A stretch of 64,000 bases of DNA from Cryobacterium psychrophilum (GTDB lineage Bacteria > Actinomycetota > Actinomycetes > Actinomycetales > Microbacteriaceae). Under the pieces are notes generated by a model. The model was not told the origin of the DNA, ran no database searches, and saw only the letters and a list, made by a program, of their open reading frames with translations. This document shows, in pieces, positions 47,557-56,690 of the stretch; within the stretch, counting starts at the first letter, position 1; each line of letters begins with the position of its first letter. The stretch is from NCBI RefSeq assembly GCF_004365915.1, contig NZ_SODI01000001.1, positions 2,294,001 to 2,358,000 of the forward strand. Reading direction: 5' to 3'. The translations under genes were made by a program, and so were the position numbers.

Positions 47557-48152
47557 CGGGAAATTATTTCGCTGGAGTCGGTGACCTTGGTGGCAAACGC
47601 TCGTCCGCTGCGCCGCAGGTTCAGACGACGTTCGAACCAGTAGAGGAGTTCCGGCCGCAGCCGGTTGAGGTCAGCGAGGGTGACCGGCTCAGGCACATGC
47701 ATGACGGGTATGTCCAGGTCGTCGGCCAGGGCTTCCATGTCATCGTGCGACCAGAACTGTCCGCGCATGCGAACGAGCAGCTTGCCGTCGGTGTCGGTCA
47801 CGAAGAGCTGCGGGATTGTATCGAGGGAGCTACTCGTGTAGAGATCGAGAAGCACCACTCGGCCCAGGATCGCGCGCGGAAATGCGGTGAAGGGGCGCAA
47901 GAAGCCGCGCTCGGAGATTTCGGTCGCGTTGACACTGATCATCACCCGGTGGCCGGCGATCATGCTCAGCACGTAGATCAAGGTCACGAGCGCCTGCGGT
48001 ATCAGCACCAGCAGCCACGTTCCTGTTGGAGCGTTCAACCAGTAGAGCACGGTGAAGATGGGCACACAGAACGCGAGAAACATGAGAATGGTTTCGCGCA
48101 CGAGGTTTATGTTGGGACGCAGTACAAATTCTCTACTCAATTCGCCCCCCAT
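47553..48152 (-). CDS. Two-helix membrane protein, unknown
   Basis: 199 aa from ATG 48152 (MGGELSREFVLRP); upstream codons in frame look non-coding. Two adjacent helices (ILMFLAFCVPIFTVLYWL and WLLVLIPQALVTLIYVLSM) followed by a soluble PH-like beta domain (VNATEISERGFLRP, ILGRVVLLDLYTSSS). I do not recognise the family; a bacterial PH-domain membrane protein is the best description. Confidence 0.65.
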   Translation of the reverse strand: MGGELSREFVLRPNINLVRETILMFLAFCVPIFTVLYWLNAPTGTWLLVLIPQALVTLIYVLSMIAGHRVMISVNATEISERGFLRPFTAFPRAILGRVVLLDLYTSSSLDTIPQLFVTDTDGKLLVRMRGQFWSHDDMEALADDLDIPVMHVPEPVTLADLNRLRPELLYWFERRLNLRRSGRAFATKVTDSSEIISR

Positions 48153-48358
48153 GACATTTGCCCAGTGACTTGGACGTGTACAACGAGTATGCCCCATAAA
48201 TCGCATCCGTTGCAGAGTCATTTTTCATGGCACCACAATCACCGCCACAACCGGCATCCGCTGTCGACGGGCGGCGACCCAGAAAAGGCTGGCAACCCCG
48301 GCAGATTCTATTCTTCTCCCCACCGGCGTGGGCACCCGGCGCCGCGTAGAGTGATCGA

Positions 48359-49741
48359 GTGCACTCACCGGCGACTCGTCAAGACCGCAAACAGGTTAGA
48401 AATCTCCCCCGCGGGTGGCCCCTGTTGCACCCGGCGCAGGTCGTCGCATCCGCCTTCGCGTTCACCATTTTTGTGGGCACCGCATTGCTCATGCTGCCGA
48501 ATGCTCGGCTGGGCCCCAGCAGCGCCACGTTCCTTGAGGCGATCTTCACTGCGACCTCCGCCGTGTGTGTGACCGGGCTCGCCGTGGTGGACACCGCCAC
48601 GTACTGGACGCCGTTCGGCCAGGTCGTGATTCTCGTGCTCATTCAGGTGGGCGGACTCGGCATTATGACCTTCGCCTCGGTGATCGGACTCGCCGTGGTG
48701 CGCAAACTCTCGCTGCGCTCGCGCATCAACGCGGCCGCCGAGGTGAGGAGCGTGGGCCTCGAAGACGTGAAAGGTCTCGTGCGCGGTGTCGTTGGCATCT
48801 CCCTGATCGTTGAGGCCGTCGTGGGGGTAATGCTCACGCTGCGCTTCTTCACGGGTTACGGTGAGCCGTTCGGGCGTGCCGTCTGGCTCGGGGTCTTTCA
48901 CGCGGTGTCCAGTTTCAACAACGCCGGCTTCGCGCTGTTCAGTGACAACATCATGTCGTATGCCACCGACCCATGGATCGGCCTGCCCATTTGTGGGGCG
49001 GTCATTCTCGGCGGACTCGGATTCCCCGTGATCGTGCAGTTGCGCAAGCATCTGCGCAGCCCGCTCAAATGGACCATGAACACGCGCATCGTCGTGGTCG
49101 GCACGATCACGCTGCTCGTGCTCGGCTCGGTCTTCATTACGGCGGTGGAGTGGAACAATCCGAACACGCTCGGCCCGATGGACTGGCCGAGCAAGATTCT
49201 CGCCGGCTTCTTCCAATCGGTGCAGACGCGCACAGCCGGCTTCAACAGCGTCGACATCGGCCAGATGGATTCCGCGAGCCTGCTCGGTATGGACGTGCTC
49301 ATGATCATCGGCGGCGGCCCGGCAGGCACCGCCGGCGGAATCAAGATCACCACCTTCGCTGTGCTGTTTTTCATCCTGTGGACAGAGGTGCGCGGCGAGG
49401 TGGCCGTGAACGTGTTCGGTAAGCGACTCTCCCGCGCGGTGCACCGGGAGGCCATCAGCATTGTGCTGCTGGCCGTGGCCGTGGTCATCGCCGCAACGGC
49501 CAGTCTCATGCTGATGACCGACATCTCCATGGACGAGCTCATGTTCGAGGCCGTCTCCGCCTTCGCCACCGTGGGGCTGTCCACCGGCATCACCGCAGGT
49601 CTGCCCCCGGCAGGGCAGGCGATTCTGATTTTCCTGATGTTCATCGGCCGCCTCGGCCCCATCACCTTCGCCTCGGCACTCGCTCTGCGTGATCGCCGTT
49701 CCACCTACGAATACCCGAAGGAAAGGCCGATCATTGGCTAG
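48359..49741 (+). CDS. ktrB: Potassium uptake channel subunit KtrB (TrkH family)
   Basis: 460 aa from GTG 48359. Four repeated M1-P-M2 units with selectivity-filter turns, e.g. TSAVCVTGLAVVD, SSFNNAGFALF, VQTRTAGFNSVD and FATVGLSTGIT. Length fits KtrB rather than TrkH. Potassium uptake at the membrane, gated by the KtrA ring encoded next. Confidence 0.9.
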   Translation: MHSPATRQDRKQVRNLPRGWPLLHPAQVVASAFAFTIFVGTALLMLPNARLGPSSATFLEAIFTATSAVCVTGLAVVDTATYWTPFGQVVILVLIQVGGLGIMTFASVIGLAVVRKLSLRSRINAAAEVRSVGLEDVKGLVRGVVGISLIVEAVVGVMLTLRFFTGYGEPFGRAVWLGVFHAVSSFNNAGFALFSDNIMSYATDPWIGLPICGAVILGGLGFPVIVQLRKHLRSPLKWTMNTRIVVVGTITLLVLGSVFITAVEWNNPNTLGPMDWPSKILAGFFQSVQTRTAGFNSVDIGQMDSASLLGMDVLMIIGGGPAGTAGGIKITTFAVLFFILWTEVRGEVAVNVFGKRLSRAVHREAISIVLLAVAVVIAATASLMLMTDISMDELMFEAVSAFATVGLSTGITAGLPPAGQAILIFLMFIGRLGPITFASALALRDRRSTYEYPKERPIIG

Positions 49742-50432
49742 ATACTCATTATTCGGACGGCGCGACCGGTCTCGGATCACCGAGGCGGAATCGGTGGTCG
49801 TGATCGGCCTGGGTCGCTTCGGCAGCGCGCTTGCGCTCGAACTCATGCGTGGTGGCACCGAAGTGCTCGGCATCGACGGTGACGAGGACATTGTGCAGGC
49901 GCACAACAGCATGCTCACGCACGTCGTGCGTGCCGACTCCACCCGGGAGGCGACTCTGCGCGAGCTGTCCGTTCCCGAGTTCAGCAGCGTGGTCGTGGCC
50001 ATCGGCGGCGACATCCAGGCGAATATCCTCACCTCGTCGCTGCTGCTCAAACTCGGCATCACAAACATTTGGGCGAAGGCGGTGAGCGATGCGCACGGTG
50101 AGATCCTCACCCAACTTGGCGTGCACCACGTGATCTACCCGGAGAAGGACATGGGCAAGCGCGTTGCTCATCTTGTGCGCGGCGCCATGCAGGACTACAT
50201 CGAGATCGGTGAGAACTTCGCCCTCGTGAAGACCGCGCCTCCCGCCTCACTCATCGGCATTCCGCTCGCCGAGGCCAAGGTGCGGGCCAAACACGGGGTC
50301 ACCGTCACCGCGTTCCACCGTCCGGGCCTCGGCTGGAGCTACACGTCCCTCGACACGGTGATTGCCGACGGCGACGTGATCCTCATTGCCGGCCAGTCCG
50401 AGCGCGTCGAGGCCTACAGTCTGCTGCGCTGA
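49734..50432 (+). CDS. ktrA: Potassium uptake regulatory subunit KtrA
   Basis: 232 aa from TTG 49734, eight bases after GGAAAGG, overlapping the ktrB stop; no better start exists. RCK_N with NAD/ATP motif VVVIGLGRFGSALALEL and RCK_C (ASLIGIPLAEAKVRAKHGVTV). Cytosolic octamer that opens KtrB when ATP is bound. Confidence 0.9.
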   Translation: MARYSLFGRRDRSRITEAESVVVIGLGRFGSALALELMRGGTEVLGIDGDEDIVQAHNSMLTHVVRADSTREATLRELSVPEFSSVVVAIGGDIQANILTSSLLLKLGITNIWAKAVSDAHGEILTQLGVHHVIYPEKDMGKRVAHLVRGAMQDYIEIGENFALVKTAPPASLIGIPLAEAKVRAKHGVTVTAFHRPGLGWSYTSLDTVIADGDVILIAGQSERVEAYSLLR

Positions 50433-50462
50433 GCGCGCCTCAGTTCTGGCTACGCTGAAGCT

Positions 50463-51719
50463 GTGACTTCTCAGAATGCGGATGCACGCCCGGGCCGGGC
50501 CGGGGCATCCGTTGACTGGACGGGCCATGTGCACGGCAGCGCGAAATACCGTCGGTTGCTGGCTGGCCTCTTTTTCGCCGGCATCGCCACGTTCGCCCAG
50601 CTGTATTCGCCCCAGGCGGTGCTCGCGCACATTGCGGACGACTTCACGGTGGGGGCCGCGGATGCCGCGCTCGTCGTGTCGACGTCCACGATCGGTCTCG
50701 CCATTGGGGTGATCCCGTGGTCGGTGGTGGCCGACCGGGTTGGCCGGGTGCGCGCCATGTCGATCGCCGTGATCGCGGCGACGGTCTTCGGGCTGCTCGT
50801 ACCGTTCGCCCCGACGTTCCCGCTGCTGCTGACCGGTCGTTTCGTTGAGGGGCTGATGCTCGGCGGTGTTCCGGCGATCGCGATCGCCTACCTGAGTGAG
50901 GAGATCGAACCCCGGCATGCGGCACGTGCCGCGGGCACCTATGTCGCCGGCACCTCGATCGGCGGCCTGCTCGGACGTCTTGTGGCCGGCCCGGTGGCCG
51001 AATTGGCGAACTGGCGGGCGGGCGTATTCACGGTCGCGGTGCTGTGCGCGGTGTCTGCAGCGCTGTTCATCGCGCTGATTCCGCACCCGCAGGGCTTCGT
51101 TCCGCGCCGGGCTCGTCGGCCAGGCATCGATTCGAGCCTGATTGGGCTGCTCCGCGCCAACCTGCAATCGAGGCGGATGCTCGCCCTCTACGCCCAGGGG
51201 TTCCTGCTGATGGGCGGCTTCGTCGCCCTGTACAACTTCCTGGGTTTTCGGCTCGCCGCCGAACCGTTCAACCTGCCACAGTCCCTGGTCAGCCTCGTCT
51301 TCGTCGCGTACCTCGCCGGTACATGGTCGTCGGCGCAGGCCGGCATCCTCGCCGCCCGGTTCGGCCGATGGTCGGTGTTGCTCCTGTCGGTGGGCACCAT
51401 GATCGGTGGCGTTCTGCTCACTCTGTCCGACTCGCTGCCGTTTGCCCTCATCGGGGTGCTGCTGGCCACGGCGGGGTTTTTCGCCGCACACGCCGTCGCC
51501 TCCGGCTGGACGGGAACCGAAGCCTCTGTCGGCCGGGCACAGGCATCCTCTCTGTACAATTTGTCGTATTACGCCGGTTCGAGCCTGTTCGGCTGGCTCG
51601 GCGGCGTGTTCTTCGTCACCTGGGGGTGGGCGGGAACGGCCGGCATGGTCGCCGGTCTCGCCGCCGTGGCCGCCCTGCTCACCGTGTTGCTGCTGCGCCC
51701 CGTTCGGACTGGCACGTGA
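50463..51719 (+). CDS. MFS transporter (YnfM-like)
   Basis: 418 aa from GTG 50463. Twelve helices and MFS signature VVADRVGRVRAMSI, second-half loop AARFGRWSVLLLS. Also FAQLYSPQAVLAHIADDF, typical of the YnfM/YybF-type exporters. Substrate unknown. Confidence 0.85.
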   Translation: MTSQNADARPGRAGASVDWTGHVHGSAKYRRLLAGLFFAGIATFAQLYSPQAVLAHIADDFTVGAADAALVVSTSTIGLAIGVIPWSVVADRVGRVRAMSIAVIAATVFGLLVPFAPTFPLLLTGRFVEGLMLGGVPAIAIAYLSEEIEPRHAARAAGTYVAGTSIGGLLGRLVAGPVAELANWRAGVFTVAVLCAVSAALFIALIPHPQGFVPRRARRPGIDSSLIGLLRANLQSRRMLALYAQGFLLMGGFVALYNFLGFRLAAEPFNLPQSLVSLVFVAYLAGTWSSAQAGILAARFGRWSVLLLSVGTMIGGVLLTLSDSLPFALIGVLLATAGFFAAHAVASGWTGTEASVGRAQASSLYNLSYYAGSSLFGWLGGVFFVTWGWAGTAGMVAGLAAVAALLTVLLLRPVRTGT

Positions 51720-51750
51720 CGGATGCAGCTGCGCGGGTTAGCATCGTGGA

Positions 51751-52251
51751 ATGAGCGCTCGTCAGCAGCCAGGGAAGAACCGTGTGACGCCCGGCCCCGG
51801 GCAGGAATCTGTGTGGGATTACCCGCGCCCGCCGCGCGTAGAACGCATGAGTGAGCGGGTCACGATCGAGCTGGATGGCCAGCAGATTCTCGACACGACC
51901 GATGTGGTGCGCGTTCTGGAGACGAGTCATCCGCCGGTCTATTACGTGCCCCGCAGCGCTTTCGTTGCGGGTGTGCTGCAGCCCGTCGCCGGGCAGACGA
52001 TGTGTGAGTTCAAGGGCGCCGCGAGCTACCTCAGCGTGGGAAGCGCCGAGCGGGCCGCATGGTTCTACCCGCAGCCGAGAGCCGGGTTCGAAGGCCTTGA
52101 GGGCCGTGTTGCGGTGTACCCGGGTTCGATGGAACGCTGCACGGTTGACGGCGAGACGGTCACGGCCCAGGACGGCGATTTCTACGGCGGTTGGATCACG
52201 GCAAAGATCGTCGGCCCGTTCAAGGGTGCTGCCGGCACCTGGGGCTGGTAG
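51751..52251 (+). CDS. DUF427-domain protein
   Basis: 166 aa with the DUF427 core: VWDYPRPPRVE, TTDVVRVLETSHPPVYYVPR, CEFKGAASYLSV and AVYPGSMERCTVDGETV. The last stretch, reading WITAKIVGPFKG, is the typical C-terminus. Small beta protein, function unknown. Ends before the lower-GC accessory patch. Confidence 0.88.
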   Translation: MSARQQPGKNRVTPGPGQESVWDYPRPPRVERMSERVTIELDGQQILDTTDVVRVLETSHPPVYYVPRSAFVAGVLQPVAGQTMCEFKGAASYLSVGSAERAAWFYPQPRAGFEGLEGRVAVYPGSMERCTVDGETVTAQDGDFYGGWITAKIVGPFKGAAGTWGW

Positions 52252-52422
52252 CGCGTAAACGGATGCCGTGGGCTGGCTGCATGGGCGGCGCCGACTCAGG
52301 GTACCGACAAACCATTCGAGCGGCAGCTCTGCAATTGTTTTGAGAGTGGCGTTTGGCTCGGTGAGGCGTTCGGGTGGCGTTATGCGTTGCACTCATTGAC
52401 ACAGGTGGAGTGGTTATTTTTG

Positions 52423-52782
52423 TCATTCGCGAGCAGTGCGGGTGGCAGCAAACCCGGCTGAGATGAGAGTGCCCAGAATCCCGCCAAATCCCACGAAGGA
52501 GATGGTTGCGATCGCAGTGTTGCTCAGAGTGTCACCGAAGGCGAGCATGAGTGCCCCGTGTACCAGCGCTGCCGAAAACGCGATGGTGACCGTGAATAGT
52601 ATCCACGGAGCGGCGGTCGGGTCACCACGCCTCCACTCTTCATTGGGCTCGAAGGTGGCACGAGTCTTGATTCCCATCGGCCTGTTTCTTTGCAGTCGTC
52701 CACTCTTCGACGCGAAGTACAGGGGCAGGCAGGTGACCCCGACCACCGTGAATACCGACAGGCCAATGAAAAGAAACATCAC
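52423..52782 (-). CDS. SdpI-like small membrane protein
   Basis: 119 aa, three helices, with RPMGIKTRATFEPNEEWRRG between helices 1 and 2; that GIKTRAT-x4-NEEW string is the hallmark of the SdpI/YfhL immunity-protein family region. Role unproven here; no toxin gene of the Sdp type lies beside it. Confidence 0.7.
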   Translation of the reverse strand: MMFLFIGLSVFTVVGVTCLPLYFASKSGRLQRNRPMGIKTRATFEPNEEWRRGDPTAAPWILFTVTIAFSAALVHGALMLAFGDTLSNTAIATISFVGFGGILGTLISAGFAATRTARE

Positions 52783-52952
52783 GCCCCCCGGACTGGCGGT
52801 GGACGTCTTTAGATCCGACGGATCCTGGGCAATCCCACCTTTTCCTGAACCCTACTGGCCCCGGCCAGAAAGAAGCAAGCCGACCGCATTGTTTTAGACT
52901 CAATCCAGTGTTAGGCCGCAAAACCTGACGATCGAGCACACTGTCGTCGGGG

Positions 52953-53493
52953 TCATTGGTCTGTGGTGACCCGCGGAACAGGCATCCGACCCAGCTGGGG
53001 TTGCCGACGGAACTGCCCGGTGAGTACGAGCACACCGATCACCAGGCCCATGATGATCCACGCCACCCAGACCAGCGGACCGAGCGCTACTGGGTCGGCG
53101 ACCGAGCCTGCCGCAACGACAAGGCCGAGGAACCCCGCCGTCGCATTGAAGGCACCGTGCGCGAAGACCGCGGGCCAGCGGGAACCCGTGCGCGGGCGCA
53201 GCCAGCCGAGGAGCACGCCGTAAAAGGTGCAACCCCCGACCATGAGTCCCACGCCCAGGAGATTTGCACGAGGAGAACGACAACCAGGGTGGCCAGCAGC
53301 GGTGTGAACATCACCACCGGCAGAAACAAGCGCAGCGATCGGGTTTGCACGCCCGTCCCCTGCGAGCCAGAGCAGTAGAGCGACGAGCCATGCGGCCCCA
53401 CAAGCCAGGATGGTGAAGACGATCACGGCTCTCCACGGCACCCGCTCGAGAGTGTGGAGCGCGCCGGAGTAAGGGGATCGCCATCGTTCGCAT
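52953..53493 (-). pseudogene. Broken CPBP (CAAX/Abi) membrane protease gene
   Basis: Pieces of one CPBP protein lie in different frames: MRTMAIPLLRR at 53493, VPWRAVIVFTILACGAAWLV near 53441, VVMFTPLLATLVVVLLVQ near 53310, and NLLGVGLMVGGCTFYGVLLG then WPAVFAHGAFNATAG to the TGA at 52953. The middle of the protein, including the catalytic EExxxR and FxxxH motifs, is missing. At least three frame changes plus the deletion make it dead. Confidence 0.7.
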
Positions 53494-53624
53494 GGGGAAA
53501 CTCGCGTTCAGGTGTCACGGCTATGTGCGGGCTTTGGGAGATTCTCGATGCAGCCAGAACGGGAACAGGTTAGCTCTGAACAGCCCCAGAAGGTATCCCG
53601 TGTGGGCTGGAACCGCATCCAAAT

Positions 53625-53633
53625 CCCCCCCCC
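53625..53633. repeat. C9 homopolymer tract
   Basis: Nine consecutive cytosines in non-coding DNA; prone to slippage but not inside a gene that I can support. Confidence 0.85.
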
Positions 53634-53765
53634 TTTGAAACCGGATTCATTGAACCCTCGTGGCTCTGCTCCATACCGGCGAGCTGTGAATCGCGACGAT
53701 AAACGGCCACGTTTTTGCATCACTATTTGGCGCCGCCGGCCCGAGTCGCGTTTTCGAAACCCATT

Positions 53766-53795
53766 GTTTGTGAGGCACTTTGGTTGTGAGGCACC
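53766..53795. repeat. Tandem GAGGCAC motif, site 1
   Basis: Two near-copies, GTTTGTGAGGCAC and GTTGTGAGGCAC, four bases apart. Related motifs occur at 55859-55885 and 56891-56904, the last just upstream of the dead recombinase gene, suggesting recombinase-binding or element-end sequences (inference). Confidence 0.45.
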
Positions 53796-53840
53796 GCAGG
53801 GAGCGCGATATGGCCGAACGTTGACGGCGCGGCCTAATCC

Positions 53841-53867
53841 TGTACATCGAAGTGTCTACGATGTACA
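53841..53867. promoter_or_regulatory. Toxin-antitoxin operator palindrome
   Basis: Perfect 9-bp arms TGTACATCG and CGATGTACA with a 9-bp spacer, ending 8 bp before the antitoxin ATG. Phd/YefM antitoxins autorepress from such sites. Confidence 0.75.
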
Positions 53868-53875
53868 TTTGAATC

Positions 53876-54124
53876 ATGTCTAATGTCAGTGTCGCAGACG
53901 CACGTAACCACTTCTCGGACGTGATCGCCCGCGCCAAAGGGGAAGCTGTGTTCATAGAGCGCCGTGGACAACGTGCAGCAGTGGTCATCAGTCCCGAGCG
54001 ATATGAGCGGATGCTGGAAGCACTCGAGGACGCCGAGGATGCCGCCGCTTTCGACGACGCGTTGGCGGAAGAAGGGCCAAACATTCCGTGGGCCCAGGTC
54101 AAGGCGGACCTGGGCTGGGTATGA
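53876..54124 (+). CDS. Phd/YefM-family antitoxin
   Basis: 82 aa. N-terminal DNA-binding Phd fold MSNVSVADARNHFSDVIARA, ERRGQRAAVVISPERYERM, and an acidic C-terminal tail that would cover the toxin (EDAEDAAAFDDALAEEG). Overlaps the toxin gene by 4 nt and sits directly behind a palindromic operator. Confidence 0.9.
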   Translation: MSNVSVADARNHFSDVIARAKGEAVFIERRGQRAAVVISPERYERMLEALEDAEDAAAFDDALAEEGPNIPWAQVKADLGWV

Positions 54125-54378
54125 CGTATCGAATCGAACTGCGACCTGCCGCAGTTCGTGCACTGAAGCACATTGATCACAAAGATCGCGACCGAATCCG
54201 TGGTGCGATCGCCCTGCTGGGTGAGGATCCGCGGCCACCCGGTGCCAAGGCACTCCAGGGCCGACCTGGGCTCAGGGTTCGTGTCGCAAACTATCGGATT
54301 ATCTATACGATTCACGATGACGTTCTACTCGTCGTTGTCGTGTCTCTCGGCCATAGAAGCGACGTCTACGACCGCTAA
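54121..54378 (+). CDS. RelE/ParE-family toxin
   Basis: 85 aa from ATG 54121. RelE fold: YRIELRPAAVRALKHID, LQGRPGLRVRVANYRIIYTI, then VVVVSLGHRSDVYDR with the terminal HR-x2-YR catalytic pattern of ribosome-dependent mRNA interferases. Cytosolic toxin neutralised by the antitoxin above. Confidence 0.9.
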   Translation: MTYRIELRPAAVRALKHIDHKDRDRIRGAIALLGEDPRPPGAKALQGRPGLRVRVANYRIIYTIHDDVLLVVVVSLGHRSDVYDR

Positions 54379-54517
54379 TAGGCCGCCACGGGTCATCCTC
54401 TGCGACCGTCACCCAGCGTGTTCGGCCGCCCAGTCAAACATCTCGTCTCGCGATCGATGGATCATACCGCGCAGGTGTTATGCGCCGACCGATCAGCGGT
54501 TTTGTGCGTTGGCAGGC

Positions 54518-54934
54518 CTATCGGTCTGGGAACGTGCCGTGGTAGTCCTGCCAGGTGCCCGCGAGTACTTCCATCGCCGAGCGCTGATGCTGGGGTGACG
54601 TGCCATCCTTGCCGGCGAAGTCCATGACGATGTAGTTCACGACGAAGCCATCATCTAGCGAAGAGCCATACTCGGCGGCACGATCCCGGCTCTCAAATCG
54701 GATATACGTTGCTTCATCCGTGTCGTACGCCTCCACGCAGCCAAGCTCCTGTCCGCAGGCGGTTCTGGTCATCTCGACTGGGTTCGAGGTGGTGTCGGGA
54801 GCATCGTATTCCGCATCCATAACCGTCCGAAGCGTGAGCGAACGATGGTTGTCTAGGAGCGAACATCCTCCCAGGGCGAGAGGGATGACGCAGAGCAACG
54901 CTGCCGCGCCGATCTGTGCAAAGGTTCGGCTCAT
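54518..54934 (-). CDS. Small lipoprotein, unknown
   Basis: 138 aa from ATG 54934 (MSRTFAQIGAAALLCVIPLA) with lipobox LGGCSLL, Cys about 24. The mature part has two further cysteines close together (TACGQELGCVEAY) and YIRFESRDRAAEYGSSL. No family recognised. Divergent from the XRE-2TM gene. Confidence 0.7.
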   Translation of the reverse strand: MSRTFAQIGAAALLCVIPLALGGCSLLDNHRSLTLRTVMDAEYDAPDTTSNPVEMTRTACGQELGCVEAYDTDEATYIRFESRDRAAEYGSSLDDGFVVNYIVMDFAGKDGTSPQHQRSAMEVLAGTWQDYHGTFPDR

Positions 54935-55056
54935 GGCGCGATTCTTCCACACCACGTGGGAAGTGCGGGCGGTTGAAGGTGCGGCGGGAATGTGGCGGCT
55001 CATTGGCGGTGACGTGACGTTGTACTGGCAGAGCCTGGCATGCCACCATTCAATCC

Positions 55057-55617
55057 ATGAATACAACGAGGATCGTGCAGCTTCGGCTGGATCATGGTTG
55101 GACGCAAGAACGGCTCGCGACGGCAGCCGGTGTCGGGCTAAGAACCATCCAGAGGCTGGAAGCAGGGCAGGAAGCGAGTCTCGAGACATTGTCTTTAGTC
55201 GCGTCCGCCCTGCGTGTATCTGTGCACGATCTCTATTCCCAGATCGATGATGCAGTGCTTCGTGACAGGGTCGAGTTCTTCGAATCCCGCGCCGCGGAAG
55301 AGCAGTCAGCCCGTGAACGGATCGAGAAGGGGTGGCGTTGGCTTTATGTCGGGATCGGCGTCATCCTCACCTTCGTGAGCTTCACTTTGTCCACGTACGG
55401 TGCCACGGTGTTCTTCTCTTATTGGATAGGCGGGTACATGATTCTGGTCTCCGTCCGCAGGATCTACCTCGAACCGCGGCTACAGAAGGACTATCCGCAC
55501 TCCATGAGTAGGCAGCAGATCCGAGCACGGCGAAACTCAGCGAGAGGCTCGTGGCGAGTCAGGGAAGAAAACGCAACTGCGCGAGAGCAAGCCAGTACAA
55601 CACCGCCGTTGCACTAG
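55057..55617 (+). CDS. XRE-type HTH protein with 2TM domain
   Basis: 186 aa. HTH_3 at about 5-60 (RLDHGWTQERLATAAGVGLR and IQRLEAGQEASLETLSLVAS), a short coiled helix, then a 2TM domain (GWRWLYVGIGVILTFVSFTL and YWIGGYMILVSVRRIYLEP), and a basic C-terminal tail. A membrane-tethered DNA-binding protein, family role unclear. Moderate GC, within the accessory patch. Confidence 0.8.
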   Translation: MNTTRIVQLRLDHGWTQERLATAAGVGLRTIQRLEAGQEASLETLSLVASALRVSVHDLYSQIDDAVLRDRVEFFESRAAEEQSARERIEKGWRWLYVGIGVILTFVSFTLSTYGATVFFSYWIGGYMILVSVRRIYLEPRLQKDYPHSMSRQQIRARRNSARGSWRVREENATAREQASTTPPLH

Positions 55618-55858
55618 TTTGCAGAAGCCTCATGACCGGACAAACAGCGGTTATCGCTCACGTGGTACCAAAGATTCAGGGTCGCGTCCCGATGAGCGGT
55701 TTGGATGCCGACCGCCGTTCAATCGGACTGGGACGGCTTCATGCGTTGTCTTGTATCCCTATTGATCTGGGGCGTCACAGCGGGGCCACATTGAGCACGC
55801 CGTCGGTTGCCCCGTGTCGGCTGTGGATTCCGGGTGTCTCGGGGTGGTAGTAACGATT

Positions 55859-55885
55859 CGTTACGAGGCACTTCGGTTGAGAGAC
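55859..55885. repeat. GAGGCAC motif, site 2
   Basis: CGTTACGAGGCACTTCGGTTG continuing into AGAGAC; the 15-mer GAGGCACTTCGGTTG differs by one base from the site at 53772-53786. The GTAACG...CGTTAC palindrome overlaps its left side. Confidence 0.45.
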
Positions 55886-55930
55886 AGCGGCGCGTGGATA
55901 TAGGCGTAAGGGATCACTTGCGCCCGGTGA

Positions 55931-55968
55931 GTGAGCACGAAATCCCCAATTTGAGATTTCGTGCTCAC
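55931..55968. terminator. 14-bp hairpin in the non-coding stretch
   Basis: GTGAGCACGAAATC (55931-55944) with its perfect complement at 55955-55968 and a 10-nt loop. Far from any stop codon (over 300 bp), so it may be a terminator of a small RNA or an element end. Confidence 0.45.
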
Positions 55969-56177
55969 GAACAACACGGGTTCGACCCGTCCGTCGGAGG
56001 CCTTGAAGGATTCTCTCCGGCCCACAACTGGATGGGTGGATGATCCCGTATCGGTTAGTCGATCCCGCAGTAGGTGCGGGCCACCTGCTCACCCGCGCCA
56101 ATACGAGCCCGGTGGCGTGTGGTTAGCCTAGAAGCTCGCCGTGATGACATTCACGCGGAAATAATCATCGGGGATGC

Positions 56178-56690
56178 ATGAAAAATACTGTTTGGTTCTT
56201 GTGTGGATTTCTTATCAGTCTGATCTATGTCCTACTCACAGGCTTCCTTTCGATTCAGATCGTCGGTCTGGCGGGTGGTGCTGTTTTCGATCTAGGCAAT
56301 CAACTTGTCGCCGTCACTGAGCCGAACGCCGGCCTGCTTCAAGTACTGACGATTGCTGTAGCTAGTGGCGCAGTGCTGTGGGTGTTGACTGTGGCGATCA
56401 GGAGACAACGGTCAGCAGCACGATTCGTGTTCAGAGTGGGATTTGGCCTGGGAACAGTTGCTCAAGTGGTTGCAAGCGTGACTTTGCTCGTCCAAGGATT
56501 TACCGTCATGAACCTAAACCGGGGTCCAGCGCCCTGGCTCGAAGGATGGATTACGGAGGGAGGCTCGAACTCGGCCGTGCATGTGGTTCTGATTGTGACG
56601 TTCTATCTGCTCGTAAAATCTGTGCTGGCTGCGAGGCGTGGAGATGTCGAAGGCAACGACACCGCGAACCCTGCTGGCTCGGTCGATTGA
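56178..56690 (+). CDS. Four-helix membrane protein, unknown
   Basis: 170 aa. Helices around FLCGFLISLIYVLLTGFLSI, VLTIAVASGAVLWVLTVAI, VGFGLGTVAQVVASVTLLVQ and VHVVLIVTFYLLVKSVL; a soluble loop NRGPAPWLEGWITEGGSNS precedes the last. No family recognised. Lower GC than the core genes, suggesting acquired DNA. Confidence 0.6.
   Translation: MKNTVWFLCGFLISLIYVLLTGFLSIQIVGLAGGAVFDLGNQLVAVTEPNAGLLQVLTIAVASGAVLWVLTVAIRRQRSAARFVFRVGFGLGTVAQVVASVTLLVQGFTVMNLNRGPAPWLEGWITEGGSNSAVHVVLIVTFYLLVKSVLAARRGDVEGNDTANPAGSVD

Larger units (their letters stand above)
53494..53875. other. Non-coding gap before the toxin-antitoxin pair
   Basis: 382 bp without a credible gene. It holds a C9 homopolymer (53625-53633), a double GAGGCAC-type motif (53766-53795) resembling motifs at 55859 and 56891, and the antitoxin operator (53841-53867). 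AT content is visibly higher than in flanking core genes. Confidence 0.55.
55618..56177. other. 560-bp non-coding stretch with inverted repeats
   Basis: I find no credible gene. It contains GTAACG-ATT-CGTTAC (55850-55864), a GAGGCACTTCGGTTG motif (55866-55880), a strong 14-bp hairpin (55931-55968) and a GC-rich stretch near 56060-56110. It could be remains of a mobile element or hold a small RNA. Confidence 0.45.

Noticed and set aside
48365..50110. 581-codon open frame antisense to ktrB-ktrA
   Set aside because: Same codon-bias effect; no recognisable fold, while the sense strand encodes clear KtrB/KtrA motifs.
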